Notes under the pieces: model-generated
Seen by the model: only the letters and a program-made list of their open reading frames with translations
The model's database searches: none
Told to the model about the DNA's origin: nothing
Position numbers and translations under genes: made by a program
In this document: piece after piece, positions 1 to 8,140 of the stretch
Layout: each line of letters starts with the position of its first letter
Position numbering within the stretch: position 1 is the stretch's first letter
Assembly: GCF_011395035.1 (NCBI RefSeq)
Contig: NZ_CP024768.1
Coordinates: 3,917,403 to 3,981,402, forward strand
Direction: 5' to 3'
DNA: 64,000 nucleotides
Origin: Pantoea cypripedii
Lineage (GTDB): Bacteria > Pseudomonadota > Gammaproteobacteria > Enterobacterales > Enterobacteriaceae

Positions 1-503
1 CCAGCCAGCTCAACGATTTTCGCTTCCCACTCTGCTTCGCCTTCCAGCGCTTTCAGAGCTGAACCACGAACGATCGGCGTGTCGTCGCCCGGGAAGTCGT
101 ACTGTGACAGCAGGTCACGAACTTCCATCTCAACCAGTTCCAGCAGCTCTTCGTCATCAACCATGTCACACTTGTTCAGGAACACGATGATGTACGGAGC
201 GCCGTCCATCTGAGCAGCACCGGTGATCATGTTTTTCACGTAGTCGGCGTGGCCCGGGCAGTCAACGTGCGCGTAGTGGCGAGTCGGGGTTTCGTACTCA
301 ACGTGTGAAGTGTTGATGGTGATACCACGAGCCTTCTCTTCCGGCGCGTTGTCGATCTGGTCAAATGCACGAGCCTGGCCGCCGTAGGTTTTAGCCAGAA
401 CGGTGGTGATCGCAGCAGTCAGAGTGGTTTTACCGTGGTCAACGTGACCGATGGTGCCCACGTTTACGTGCAGTTTGTTACGTTGAAATTGCTCTTTCGC
501 CAT
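1..503 (-). CDS. tuf: Elongation factor Tu (3' part outside window)
   Basis: EF-Tu delivers aminoacyl-tRNA to the ribosomal A site as a GTP complex. The visible N-terminal ~167 residues start MAKEQFQRNK and carry the G1 P-loop GHVDHGKT (residues 19-26), the switch II DCPGH region and the NKCD guanine-specificity motif (about 136-139). The ATG lies at 503 and the frame runs off the left edge. It sits 70 nt downstream of fusA on the same strand, the usual tufA position at the end of the str operon. Identity is certain; tufA rather than tufB is inferred from context. Confidence 0.97.
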   Translation of the reverse strand, partial: MAKEQFQRNKLHVNVGTIGHVDHGKTTLTAAITTVLAKTYGGQARAFDQIDNAPEEKARGITINTSHVEYETPTRHYAHVDCPGHADYVKNMITGAAQMDGAPYIIVFLNKCDMVDDEELLELVEMEVRDLLSQYDFPGDDTPIVRGSALKALEGEAEWEAKIVELA

Positions 504-523
504 GGCGATAATCCTTACTGTTA

Positions 524-546
524 TGCCTCTATCAAGGATAGAGGCA
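524..546 (-). other. fusA-tuf intergenic hairpin
   Basis: A perfect 10-bp stem (TGCCTCTATC with its complement, 3-nt loop) lies in the transcript between the fusA stop and the tuf start, about 20 nt before the tuf ATG. No T run follows, so it is more likely an mRNA processing or translation-modulating structure than a terminator. Confidence 0.5.
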
Positions 547-573
547 TCTGTTCACAATTTTTAAACCGTAGCC

Positions 574-2688
574 TTATTTGCCACGAGCTTCAATAACGGC
601 CTGAGCGACGTTGTTCGGCGCATCATCGTACTTCAGGAACTCCATGGAGTAAGAAGCACGGCCTTTGGTCAGAGAACGCAGCTGGGTTGCGTATCCGAAC
701 ATTTCAGACAGCGGAACCTCAGCGTGAATCTCAACGCCAGTAGCGTTAGATTCCTGCCCTTTAAGCATACCACGACGTCTGCTCAGGTCACCGATAACGT
801 CACCGGTGTGCTCTTCCGGAGTCTCTACTTCAACCTTCATGATCGGCTCAAGCAGAACAGGTTTCGCTTGCTTAAAGCCTTGTTTAAAGGCGATAGAAGC
901 AGCCAGTTTAAATGCCAGCTCTGAGGAGTCGACATCATGGTAAGAACCGAAGTGCAGACGCACACCCAGGTCTACTACCGGATAACCAGCCAGCGGACCA
1001 GATTTCAGCTGCTCCTGGATACCTTTATCAACGGCAGGGATGTATTCACCAGGAATCACACCACCTTTAATGTCGTTGATGAATTCGTAACCTTTCGGGT
1101 TCGAACCTGGCTCCAGCGGGTACATGTCGATCACAACGTGACCGTACTGACCACGACCACCAGACTGTTTCGCGTGTTTACCTTCAACATCGGTAACTTT
1201 CGCGCGGATCGCTTCACGGTAAGCAACCTGAGGTTTACCTACGTTCGCTTCAACGTTGAATTCACGCTTCATGCGGTCAACGATGATGTCGAGGTGCAGC
1301 TCACCCATACCAGCGATGATGGTCTGGTTAGACTCTTCGTCAGTCCATACGCGGAATGACGGGTCTTCTTTCGCCAGACGACCCAGAGCCAGACCCATTT
1401 TTTCCTGGTCAGCTTTGGTTTTCGGCTCAACAGCGATAGAGATTACCGGCTCAGGGAACTCCATACGCTCCAGAATGATCACATTGTTCGGATCACACAG
1501 AGTGTCACCGGTGATAACGTCTTTCAGACCGATAGCAGCGGCGATGTCACCTGCACGAACTTCGCTGATCTCTTCACGTTTGTTGGCGTGCATCTGAACG
1601 ATACGACCAAAACGCTCACGTGCAGATTTCACTGAGTTCAGTACGGTGTCACCGGAGTTAACCACGCCAGAGTACACGCGGAAGAACGTCAGGTTACCTA
1701 CAAACGGGTCAGTTGCGATTTTGAACGCCAGAGCAGAGAACGGCTCGTCATCACTTGCGTGACGCTCAGCCGGGGTGTCTTTGCCATCGTCCAGCATGCC
1801 GTTGATTGCAGGTACGTCGGTCGGAGCCGGCAGGTACTCAACAACTGCATCCAGCATCGCCTGAACACCTTTGTTCTTAAATGCAGAACCACAGGTAACC
1901 AGGATGATTTCGTTGTTCAGAACGCGCTTACGCAGAGCAGATTTGATCTCTTCTTCAGACAGCTCTTCGCCACCAAAGAATTTCTCCATCAGCTCGTCAG
2001 AAGCTTCAGCAGCAGACTCGATCAGTTTCTGGCGCCATTCTTCAGCCAGTTCCTGCATGTTAGCCGGGATATCTTCGTAAACGAAGGTAACGCCCTGATC
2101 TTCATCGTTCCAGTTGATGGCTTTCATTTTGATCAGGTCAACAACACCGGTGAAGTTCTCTTCTGCGCCGATAGCCAGCTGCAGAGGTACCGGAGTCGCG
2201 CCCAGACGGCTTTCAATCTGGCCTACAACTTTCAGGAAGTTTGCACCCATGCGGTCCATTTTGTTAACGAACGCAATGCGTGGAACTTTATATTTGTTAG
2301 CCTGACGCCATACGGTTTCAGACTGCGGCTGCACGCCACCTACTGCACAGTAAACCATTACTGCGCCGTCGAGCACACGCATGGAACGTTCTACTTCGAT
2401 GGTGAAGTCAACGTGTCCCGGGGTGTCAATGATGTTGATGCGGTGCGGCTCAAACTGCTTAGCCATACCAGACCAGAACGCGGTAGTCGCTGCAGAGGTG
2501 ATAGTAATACCACGCTCCTGCTCCTGGGCCATCCAGTCCATGGTCGCTGCGCCATCATGCACTTCACCGATTTTGTGGTTAACACCGGTGTAGAACAGGA
2601 TACGCTCGGTAGTGGTAGTTTTACCGGCGTCAATGTGTGCGCTGATACCGATGTTACGGTAGCGCGCAATGGGTGTTGTACGAGCCAT
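574..2688 (-). CDS. fusA: Elongation factor G
   Basis: EF-G is the cytoplasmic GTPase that drives ribosomal translocation and, with RRF, ribosome recycling. The 704-residue protein has the full family length. Visible motifs are the P-loop AHIDAGKT (17-24), the switch I region RGITI (59-63), DTPGH (88-92) and NKMD (about 142-145), followed by EF-G domains II-V. It starts with ATG and MARTTPIARY. It lies between rpsG (94 nt upstream) and tuf, the conserved str operon order. No truncation or odd substitution is evident. Confidence 0.99.
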   Translation of the reverse strand: MARTTPIARYRNIGISAHIDAGKTTTTERILFYTGVNHKIGEVHDGAATMDWMAQEQERGITITSAATTAFWSGMAKQFEPHRINIIDTPGHVDFTIEVERSMRVLDGAVMVYCAVGGVQPQSETVWRQANKYKVPRIAFVNKMDRMGANFLKVVGQIESRLGATPVPLQLAIGAEENFTGVVDLIKMKAINWNDEDQGVTFVYEDIPANMQELAEEWRQKLIESAAEASDELMEKFFGGEELSEEEIKSALRKRVLNNEIILVTCGSAFKNKGVQAMLDAVVEYLPAPTDVPAINGMLDDGKDTPAERHASDDEPFSALAFKIATDPFVGNLTFFRVYSGVVNSGDTVLNSVKSARERFGRIVQMHANKREEISEVRAGDIAAAIGLKDVITGDTLCDPNNVIILERMEFPEPVISIAVEPKTKADQEKMGLALGRLAKEDPSFRVWTDEESNQTIIAGMGELHLDIIVDRMKREFNVEANVGKPQVAYREAIRAKVTDVEGKHAKQSGGRGQYGHVVIDMYPLEPGSNPKGYEFINDIKGGVIPGEYIPAVDKGIQEQLKSGPLAGYPVVDLGVRLHFGSYHDVDSSELAFKLAASIAFKQGFKQAKPVLLEPIMKVEVETPEEHTGDVIGDLSRRRGMLKGQESNATGVEIHAEVPLSEMFGYATQLRSLTKGRASYSMEFLKYDDAPNNVAQAVIEARGK

Positions 2689-2781
2689 TTGATTCCTCTG
2701 ATTCTCGGACGTTCAAAGTTAGTCGACCCCAGCGGGTTGGCTATTCGAGCGCCCGCTGGTTTAACAACAACTACGTGGTTA

Positions 2782-3252
2782 TTACCAGCGGTAGTGTGCG
2801 AACGCCTTGTTGGCTTCTGCCATACGGTGAACGTCTTCACGTTTCTTAACTGCAGTACCTTTGTTTTCTGCAGCGTCAGAAAGTTCGTTCGCCAGGCGCA
2901 GAGCCATAGATTTATCACCGCGTTTACGAGCAGCATCTACGATCCAACGCATTGCCAGAGCATTACGACGGACCGGACGGACTTCAACTGGAACCTGATA
3001 AGTTGAACCACCAACACGGCGAGACTTAACTTCTACAGTCGGGCGCACGTTTTCGAGGGCAACATCAAAAGCTTCCAGGGCGTTTTTACCAGAACGTTGA
3101 GCCAGGGTCTCAAGAGCGGTATAAACGATTGATTCTGCAGTTGATTTTTTACCATCAACCATCAGGATATTTACAAATTTAGCCAGCAGCTCTGATCCGA
3201 ACTTAGGATCCGGCAGAATTTTACGCTGACCAATGACGCGACGACGTGGCAT
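2782..3252 (-). CDS. rpsG: 30S ribosomal protein S7
   Basis: S7 is the primary assembly protein of the 30S head; it binds the 3' domain of 16S rRNA and contacts E-site tRNA. The 156-residue protein begins MPRRRVIGQRKILPDPKFGS, typical of the uS7 family. It is the length of the short S7 form; some E. coli strains carry a C-terminal extension that is absent here. It is the second gene of the str operon. In E. coli, S7 represses translation of this operon by binding the rpsL-rpsG intercistronic mRNA; the 96-nt gap here (3253-3348) is the expected target, by inference. Confidence 0.99.
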   Translation of the reverse strand: MPRRRVIGQRKILPDPKFGSELLAKFVNILMVDGKKSTAESIVYTALETLAQRSGKNALEAFDVALENVRPTVEVKSRRVGGSTYQVPVEVRPVRRNALAMRWIVDAARKRGDKSMALRLANELSDAAENKGTAVKKREDVHRMAEANKAFAHYRW

Positions 3253-3348
3253 GGAAATACTCCGTTGTTAATTCAGGATTGTCCAAAACTCTACGAGTTT
3301 AGTTTGACATTTAAGTTAAAACGTTTGGCCTTACTTAACGGAGAACCA

Positions 3349-3723
3349 TTAAGCCTTTGGCTTCTTCACACCATACTTGGAGCGAGCCTGCTTACGGTCT
3401 TTAACACCTGAGCAGTCCAGCGCGCCACGAACGGTGTGGTAACGCACACCTGGCAGGTCTTTAACACGACCGCCACGGATCAGGATCACGGAGTGCTCCT
3501 GCAGGTTGTGACCTTCACCACCGATGTAGGAAGTCACTTCGAAACCGTTGGTCAGACGCACACGGCATACTTTACGCAGCGCTGAGTTAGGTTTTTTCGG
3601 GGTGGTGGTGTACACACGAGTACAAACACCACGTTTTTGCGGGCAAGCTTCCAGCGCCGGCACGTTGCTCTTTGCAACTTTGCGGACGCGTGGTTTGCGA
3701 ACCAGCTGGTTAACTGTTGCCAT
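3349..3723 (-). CDS. rpsL: 30S ribosomal protein S12
   Basis: S12 lies at the decoding centre and affects tRNA selection accuracy. The 124-residue protein has the PKKPNSALRK loop with Lys at codon 43, and Lys88-Asp89 in the GRVKDLPG loop. Substitutions at codons 43 and 88 are classical causes of streptomycin resistance, so this is the wild-type allele. Asp89 is the site methylthiolated by RimO in E. coli. It is the first gene of the str operon, directly downstream of a near-consensus promoter. Confidence 0.99.
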   Translation of the reverse strand: MATVNQLVRKPRVRKVAKSNVPALEACPQKRGVCTRVYTTTPKKPNSALRKVCRVRLTNGFEVTSYIGGEGHNLQEHSVILIRGGRVKDLPGVRYHTVRGALDCSGVKDRKQARSKYGVKKPKA

Positions 3724-3802
3724 TAAATAGCTCCTGGATTTGCTTTAGCTTTTGCTTCGTAAACACGTAATAAATCGCCTCGTATTACTACGAGGAGGCA
3801 GA

Positions 3803-3831
3803 ATTTTAGGGCTGTGTCAAAAGGGTGTCAA
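3803..3831 (-). promoter_or_regulatory. str operon promoter (sigma-70)
   Basis: Read on the minus strand: -35 TTGACA (3826-3831), a 17-nt spacer, then -10 TAAAAT (3803-3808). It lies 80 nt upstream of rpsL, and the hexamers and spacing match the E. coli str promoter as I recall it. It overlaps no gene and sits just beyond the tusB stop. Confidence 0.9.
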
Positions 3832-3853
3832 GAAATAACCAGGTTTAAGCGCA

Positions 3854-4141
3854 TTACCAGGTTATTTGCTGTTGGTGCTTCGCCGTTAAAGCAACGAATT
3901 CAGTATAGTCCACACAGGGTAGACTGGTCGAAATTTGCGCAGTCAGGCCGCGTGCCGCCACGTCTTCCCGTAGTACCCACACCGTCGCCGGGGAGTTAAG
4001 AAGCTTTTTAAGCATGGCACTGCCTGACAAAGCTGCCGTGACTCCATCCTGTAGCAGCAACAGATCGTCTTCCTTCTGCAACAGCATCAGTAAGGTGTCG
4101 ATATCGCATTGCCAGGGTGAATGCATGAGCGTGTACAGCAT
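3854..4141 (-). CDS. tusB: Sulfurtransferase complex subunit TusB
   Basis: TusB is a subunit of the TusBCD hexamer, which passes persulfide sulfur from TusA to TusE and MnmA for 2-thiouridine formation at tRNA position 34. The 95-residue protein starts MLYTLMHSPW, like E. coli TusB, and has the small alpha/beta DsrH-like fold pattern. It is the third gene of tusD-tusC-tusB, 9 nt after tusC. Family members are divergent, but the context and N terminus make the call secure. Confidence 0.93.
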   Translation of the reverse strand: MLYTLMHSPWQCDIDTLLMLLQKEDDLLLLQDGVTAALSGSAMLKKLLNSPATVWVLREDVAARGLTAQISTSLPCVDYTEFVALTAKHQQQITW

Positions 4142-4150
4142 AATGAAGTC

Positions 4151-4510
4151 TCAGAAACGAATAATACGGTGATAAGTCGCCAGTTTCTGGCGCAGGGTTG
4201 ACGCGTCCAGCACCGCAACCGGCATCACACGCGGTGACGTCGCATCCAGCCCTCGCGCCAGCAGCGACTCTTCGCAGACAAAACACTGATCGATATCGTA
4301 CAGCGCCAGCACGCCAAAAGTGGCGATATAGTTGCGTGCCAGAATCGGCTCAGGTTGCTGATGGCAATTCAGTTGCAGCACTCCATCGCCAATAAAAAAC
4401 AATGCAATGTCCTCACTGAGGGCTGCCGTAGCCAGCACGGCATCCAGCCCTTCCCTGCCAGCACTGCTGCCATGGGGAGGTTGGGTAAAGAGAAAAGCGA
4501 CAGAATTCAT
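4151..4510 (-). CDS. tusC: Sulfurtransferase complex subunit TusC
   Basis: TusC is a DsrF-like subunit of the TusBCD tRNA 2-thiolation relay. The 119-residue product starts MNSVAFLFTQPPHGSSAGREGLDA, which contains the conserved PPHG...GREGLDA segment. The start codon overlaps the tusD stop by one base (TGATG), indicating translational coupling. The order tusD-tusC-tusB is conserved with E. coli. Confidence 0.95.
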   Translation of the reverse strand: MNSVAFLFTQPPHGSSAGREGLDAVLATAALSEDIALFFIGDGVLQLNCHQQPEPILARNYIATFGVLALYDIDQCFVCEESLLARGLDATSPRVMPVAVLDASTLRQKLATYHRIIRF

Positions 4511-4896
4511 CAGAATTGCACCAGACGGTCACAGGTTAGAGCGGCTTCCGCCAATGCGCCCAGCCCGCTTAAAACAAAGCCAGCTTGCAGGTTACTGCCC
4601 GCCAGCTGCAATCGTGCCGCTTCCTGAGCGTCAGTGACGCCACGCCGCAAGGCCGCCGCCACACAGATATTCAACGCCACGCCATGTAGCTGATGCAGCT
4701 GCTGCCACTCACGCACCAGGTCCACTTCATCACTGGCCGGAGCGGTAAGCTGATTCGCGTTGAGTACTCCTTCACGATAGAAAAACACGCTTTCCAGCTG
4801 ATGCCCGGCCTGTAGCAACGCCCGTGCAAACAGTAACGCGCTGCTGGCATGTTGTGTTCCATAAGCCGGACCGGTGACCAGCAAGGTATAGCGCAT
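4510..4896 (-). CDS. tusD: Sulfurtransferase TusD (catalytic subunit)
   Basis: TusD is the DsrE-like subunit that carries the reactive persulfide of the TusBCD complex. The 128-residue protein has the N terminus MRYTLLVTGPAYGTQ and a Cys at position 78 (LNICVAAALRRG), which matches the catalytic Cys78 of E. coli TusD. Its start codon overlaps the yheO stop by one base and its stop overlaps tusC by one base, so yheO-tusD-tusC are tightly coupled. Confidence 0.96.
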   Translation of the reverse strand: MRYTLLVTGPAYGTQHASSALLFARALLQAGHQLESVFFYREGVLNANQLTAPASDEVDLVREWQQLHQLHGVALNICVAAALRRGVTDAQEAARLQLAGSNLQAGFVLSGLGALAEAALTCDRLVQF

Positions 4897-5618
4897 TAAC
4901 GATCCTGGCCCTGAAAGTCGCCACTCTTGAACTGACGAATATAGAGATACACCGTGTGCTTAGAAATATTGAGGCGATCGGCAACCTGGTTAATCGCATC
5001 TTTAATATCGAAAATCCCCTTCTCATACAGATTGAGGACAACCTGACGATTCTTGGCGTTGTTCGATACGTTGCGATCCGCACTCACTTCCTCAATCGTG
5101 AACTCCAGCGTCTGCGTCACCAGGTCTTCAACCGAACTGGCAAAGTTCACATTGGAATCGACCTGCTGCATTTCTGGCGGCATAAAAGTCGACATAATCT
5201 GCGAAAACGGCACATCGAGGTTCATATTGATACACAGCAGGCCAATCACCCGCTGCTGGCGATTGCGAATCGCAATCGTGACCGACTTCATCAGCACGCC
5301 ACTTTTGGCGCGGGTAAAGTAGGCTTTTGAGACATTGCTGTCTGCACCGTGCATATCGTGCAGCATGCGCAGTGCCAGGTCGGTTATCGGCGATCCGACT
5401 TTACGTCCGGTGTGCTCGCCATTAGCGATGCGTACCGCGGAGCATTTTAAATCTTCCAGCGAGTGCAGCACGATTTCACAGTGCGAACCTATCAGCATCG
5501 CCAGGCCATCGACCACGGCTTCGTAAGATTTCAGAATATCGTAGTCTGCTTGCTCAAACGGACGTTGCTCCAGTAAATCGAAGTCAGTCAGTTCACCGGG
5601 ATTGAATGGATTAGACAT
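4896..5618 (-). CDS. yheO: YheO family PAS/HTH transcriptional regulator
   Basis: This predicted DNA-binding regulator has an N-terminal YheO/PAS-like domain (about 25-145, with the conserved IGSHCEIVLHS and GRKVGSPITD segments) and a C-terminal helix-turn-helix around 205-235 (INQVADRLNISKHTVYLYIRQF). In E. coli it is the first gene of the yheO-tusDCB operon; the ligand and regulon are poorly defined. I chose the ATG at 5618 because it gives 240 residues, the E. coli length, and lies 11 nt from an AGGG motif. An in-frame ATG at 5627 is possible. Confidence 0.9.
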   Translation of the reverse strand: MSNPFNPGELTDFDLLEQRPFEQADYDILKSYEAVVDGLAMLIGSHCEIVLHSLEDLKCSAVRIANGEHTGRKVGSPITDLALRMLHDMHGADSNVSKAYFTRAKSGVLMKSVTIAIRNRQQRVIGLLCINMNLDVPFSQIMSTFMPPEMQQVDSNVNFASSVEDLVTQTLEFTIEEVSADRNVSNNAKNRQVVLNLYEKGIFDIKDAINQVADRLNISKHTVYLYIRQFKSGDFQGQDR

Positions 5619-5788
5619 CGAAGACATCACCCTAAATGGCTGGAGCCTGTCGGCAGCTCTGGGGCAGACTCATTTTTTGATAGTAGTAGTTGTGCAGGCG
5701 TTAGTCTGGCAAATGTCGAGTGCTTATGCCAGAGCTTTGTCATACGGCGGAAATGAAACCGCCGCCCCTGAGGGCGGCGGCTGGCAGA

Positions 5789-6619
5789 TTACTGCGCTTT
5801 CTTATCAGCAGCGGCCGGAGCCTGTGCTTTCTCATCGGCTTTCGGCGCCGGTTTGATATCAAGCAGCTCGACATCAAACACCAGCGTAGAGTTAGCCGGA
5901 ATACCCGGCACGCCGTTTTTACCGTAAGCCAGTTGCGGTGGGATGACCAGCTTGATCTTACCGCCTTTCTTCACGTGCTTGAGGCCTTCAGTCCAGCCTG
6001 GGATGACACCATCCAGACGGAATGACAGCGGCTCGCCACGGGTGTAGGAGTTGTCGAACTCGGTACCATCGATCAGCGTACCTTTGTAGTTCACAACCAC
6101 AGTGTCGCTGTCTTTCGGCGCGTCACCGGTGCCTTCTTTCTCAACCTGATAGAGCAGGCCAGATTCAGTTTTCTTCACACCTTTTTCTTTGGCGAATTTG
6201 TCAGCAAAAGCGGCACCTTTATCGGCGTTCTCTTTTGCGTCTTTTTCCATCTTCGCCTGGGCAGCGCCTTTCACACGGCCCTCAAACGCCTGCAGGGTTT
6301 GCTCGATCTCTTCATCAGAGAGTTTGCTCTTACCGCCAAATGCGTCCTGAACGCCAGCAATCAACTGTTGTTTGTCCAGTTTGATACCCAGTTTCTCTTG
6401 TTCCTTCAGAGAGTTGTCCATGTAGCGACCCAGGGAGGCGCCCAGCGCATACGCTGATTGCTGATCTTCATTTTTGAAGGCAGCATTTTTCGGTGCCTGC
6501 GGCGCTGCCTGAGCAGCATCAGCCGGTGCAGTGGTAGCTTCTGCTGCCATTGCCAGCGGAGCGTTCAGCACGACGGCCATAGTGGTAGCTAACAATGTGA
6601 CTTTAAACAGTGATTTCAT
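5789..6619 (-). CDS. fkpA: FKBP-type peptidyl-prolyl isomerase FkpA, periplasmic
   Basis: FkpA is a periplasmic PPIase and chaperone for envelope proteins. The 276-residue precursor has a signal peptide (MKSLFKVTLLATTMAVVLNA, cleavage probably after AMA at about 25), an N-terminal helical dimerisation and chaperone region, and a C-terminal FKBP domain (about 150-255) ending in VFDVELLDIKP, followed by an Ala/Lys-rich tail. The frame stays open 13 codons upstream, but the ATG at 6619 begins the signal peptide and has a GGAGAAAGG ribosome-binding site. A sigma-E promoter candidate lies 114 nt upstream. Confidence 0.97.
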   Translation of the reverse strand: MKSLFKVTLLATTMAVVLNAPLAMAAEATTAPADAAQAAPQAPKNAAFKNEDQQSAYALGASLGRYMDNSLKEQEKLGIKLDKQQLIAGVQDAFGGKSKLSDEEIEQTLQAFEGRVKGAAQAKMEKDAKENADKGAAFADKFAKEKGVKKTESGLLYQVEKEGTGDAPKDSDTVVVNYKGTLIDGTEFDNSYTRGEPLSFRLDGVIPGWTEGLKHVKKGGKIKLVIPPQLAYGKNGVPGIPANSTLVFDVELLDIKPAPKADEKAQAPAAADKKAQ

Positions 6620-6732
6620 CCTTTCTCCAAAACCGAAGCCTCTCGCCCCGGGAATCATTGCGGACTGTGGCCCACACTATAACTTTACGTGGCAGCGGCG
6701 AACACTCCCACAACATAATAATCCGGTCAACC

Positions 6733-6760
6733 TCTGACCTTTTTTGCATCAGGAAGTTTC
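6733..6760 (-). promoter_or_regulatory. Predicted sigma-E promoter of fkpA
   Basis: Minus strand: -35 GAAACTT (6754-6760), exact 16-nt spacer, -10 TCAGA (6733-6737). The sigma-E consensus is GGAACTT-N16-TCTGA/TCAAA, and fkpA is an established sigma-E regulon member in E. coli. The start of transcription would fall near 6726, leaving a leader of about 107 nt. Confidence 0.75.
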
Positions 6761-6891
6761 ATCAGAGATGGTGACATAATGTCCCTATTCAAGCATCCTG
6801 GCTAATTCTGGTGAAAAATCGGGTGATTCTGGAGCAAAAGCCTTAGAATCGCGGCCAACAACCGGGAAGCACCGTGATACGAGGAGTGGTG

Positions 6892-7110
6892 ATGCAACAA
6901 TCAGAATGGGAACAACGCCTTGAGGCACTGGAGAGCAAACTGGCTTTTCAGGAACATACCATTGATCAACTCAATCAGACGGTGGTTCAGCATGAACTGG
7001 AGATGAGCAAACTGCGTGAGCATGTCCGTCTGCTGATCGATAAGGTTAAGGCTGCCGCGCCATCCATGATTGCGTCGCAATCGGAAGAGACCCCGCCGCC
7101 GCACTACTAA
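6892..7110 (+). CDS. slyX: SlyX family coiled-coil protein
   Basis: This 72-residue protein has the SlyX pattern: an almost continuous heptad coiled coil (EQRLEALESKLAFQEHTIDQ onward) and the terminal PPPHY signature. Length and C terminus match E. coli SlyX. The function is unknown; it lies next to slyD. The ATG at 6892 is preceded by GAGGAG. The frame extends six codons upstream to 6874, but the shorter form fits the family. It ends at a hairpin shared with the convergent slyD. Confidence 0.95.
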   Translation: MQQSEWEQRLEALESKLAFQEHTIDQLNQTVVQHELEMSKLREHVRLLIDKVKAAAPSMIASQSEETPPPHY

Positions 7111-7113
7111 AGA

Positions 7114-7138
7114 AAAGGCCACCGCGAGGGTGGCCTTT
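7114..7138. terminator. Bidirectional terminator between slyX and slyD
   Basis: A perfect stem AAAGGCCACC with GGTGGCCTTT around a short loop lies between the convergent slyX and slyD stops. The A and T runs built into the stem ends allow termination in both directions. Confidence 0.85.
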
Positions 7139-7145
7139 CAAGTAC

Positions 7146-7709
7146 TTAGTGGTTGCAGCCACAACCACCGTGGCCGCCGCAGCCGCCTTTGCCATGTTCA
7201 TGACCGTGGTCATGGTCGTGGTCGTGATCATGGTCGTGACCGTGCTCACCGTGAACGTGGCCGTGGGCCAGTTCTTCCGGTGTTGCTTCACGAATCGCAA
7301 CCACTTCTACGTTGAAGTTCAGGTTCTGACCCGCCAGCATGTGGTTACCATCAACCACCACGTGCTCGTCTTCCACTTCGGTGATTTCCACCGGCACCGG
7401 ACCCTGATCGGTTTCTGCCAGGAAGCGCATGCCAACCTGCAGTTCGTCAACGCCCATAAATACGTCTTTCGGTACACGCTGCACCAGGTTGTCATCATAC
7501 TGACCGTAAGCGTCGTTTGCCGGGATATGCACGTCAAACTTGTCACCTACTGCATGATTTTCCAGTGCTTTTTCCAGACCAGAAATCAGGGAACCATGGC
7601 CGTGCAGATAGTCCAACGGTGCACTCACCGGTGACTCGTCAACCAACACACCGTCTTCGGTACGAACCTGATACGCCAGGCTCACCACCAGGTCTTTTGC
7701 TACTTTCAT
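7146..7709 (-). CDS. slyD: FKBP-type PPIase and metallochaperone SlyD
   Basis: SlyD is a cytoplasmic PPIase and chaperone that also delivers nickel to hydrogenase maturation factors; in E. coli it is needed for phiX174 lysis. The 187-residue protein has an FKBP domain (1-70 and about 130-145), an inserted IF chaperone domain (about 75-125) and a metal-binding tail from about 147 that is very rich in His with Asp alternation, ending GGCGGHGGCGCNH. The tail is richer in HD repeats than the E. coli tail as I remember it. It is convergent with slyX. Confidence 0.97.
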   Translation of the reverse strand: MKVAKDLVVSLAYQVRTEDGVLVDESPVSAPLDYLHGHGSLISGLEKALENHAVGDKFDVHIPANDAYGQYDDNLVQRVPKDVFMGVDELQVGMRFLAETDQGPVPVEITEVEDEHVVVDGNHMLAGQNLNFNVEVVAIREATPEELAHGHVHGEHGHDHDHDHDHDHGHEHGKGGCGGHGGCGCNH

Positions 7710-7905
7710 GATATCTCCTAACCGTTGAGAACTGCGAATCCCGTCTCATTGGTCCATTTTTGCGAGCAAAAACACCAACCAGAAAGGTTCAAGACTGAGG
7801 ATGCTGACAACGCAATGCCGCATTCTGCTCAGCGTTAATGGCGCCGATTGTAGCGGAATTCAATCCCGCTGTAAGTTTAAGCTTAAAAAAAGCCAGGTCA
7901 TTGCG

Positions 7906-8100
7906 CTACTCGGGATGAAAAATGCCGATCACCTGTTCCTGACTGCGAACCTGATCGCGCACCTGCTTATCGGCTTCACGCATCTGATGGCCGCACTTCA
8001 CGCACTCCACCACATCCACATTGTTTTCACGCCACATGGCCAGCGTGTCTTTCTGCTGACAGTGCGGGCATACCGCACCGGCAATAAAACGTTTACGCAT
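7906..8100 (-). CDS. yheV: YheV family zinc-ribbon protein
   Basis: This 64-residue protein contains two CxxC pairs (CPHC near 11-14 and CVKC near 33-36), forming a predicted zinc ribbon. It begins MRKRFIAGAVCPHCQQKDTL, matching the E. coli YheV/DUF2387 family. Function is unknown. It lies downstream of kefB by 40 nt on the same strand, the same position as in E. coli. The 196 nt between it and slyD contain no gene that I can support. Confidence 0.93.
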   Translation of the reverse strand: MRKRFIAGAVCPHCQQKDTLAMWRENNVDVVECVKCGHQMREADKQVRDQVRSQEQVIGIFHPE

Positions 8101-8140
8101 ACTATTTCCTGCCCGTCATCAACGGATAAGGTAAGTGTAG

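Noticed and set aside
1759..3006. 415-codon open frame on the plus strand
   Set aside because: It is antisense to fusA and rpsG, both certain genes; its product is low-complexity in Phe/Val/His as expected from the complement of highly expressed codons.
7149..7634. 161-codon plus-strand frame opposite slyD
   Set aside because: It is the complement of the His-rich slyD tail, which encodes Val/Met/Thr repeats in antisense; no independent evidence.
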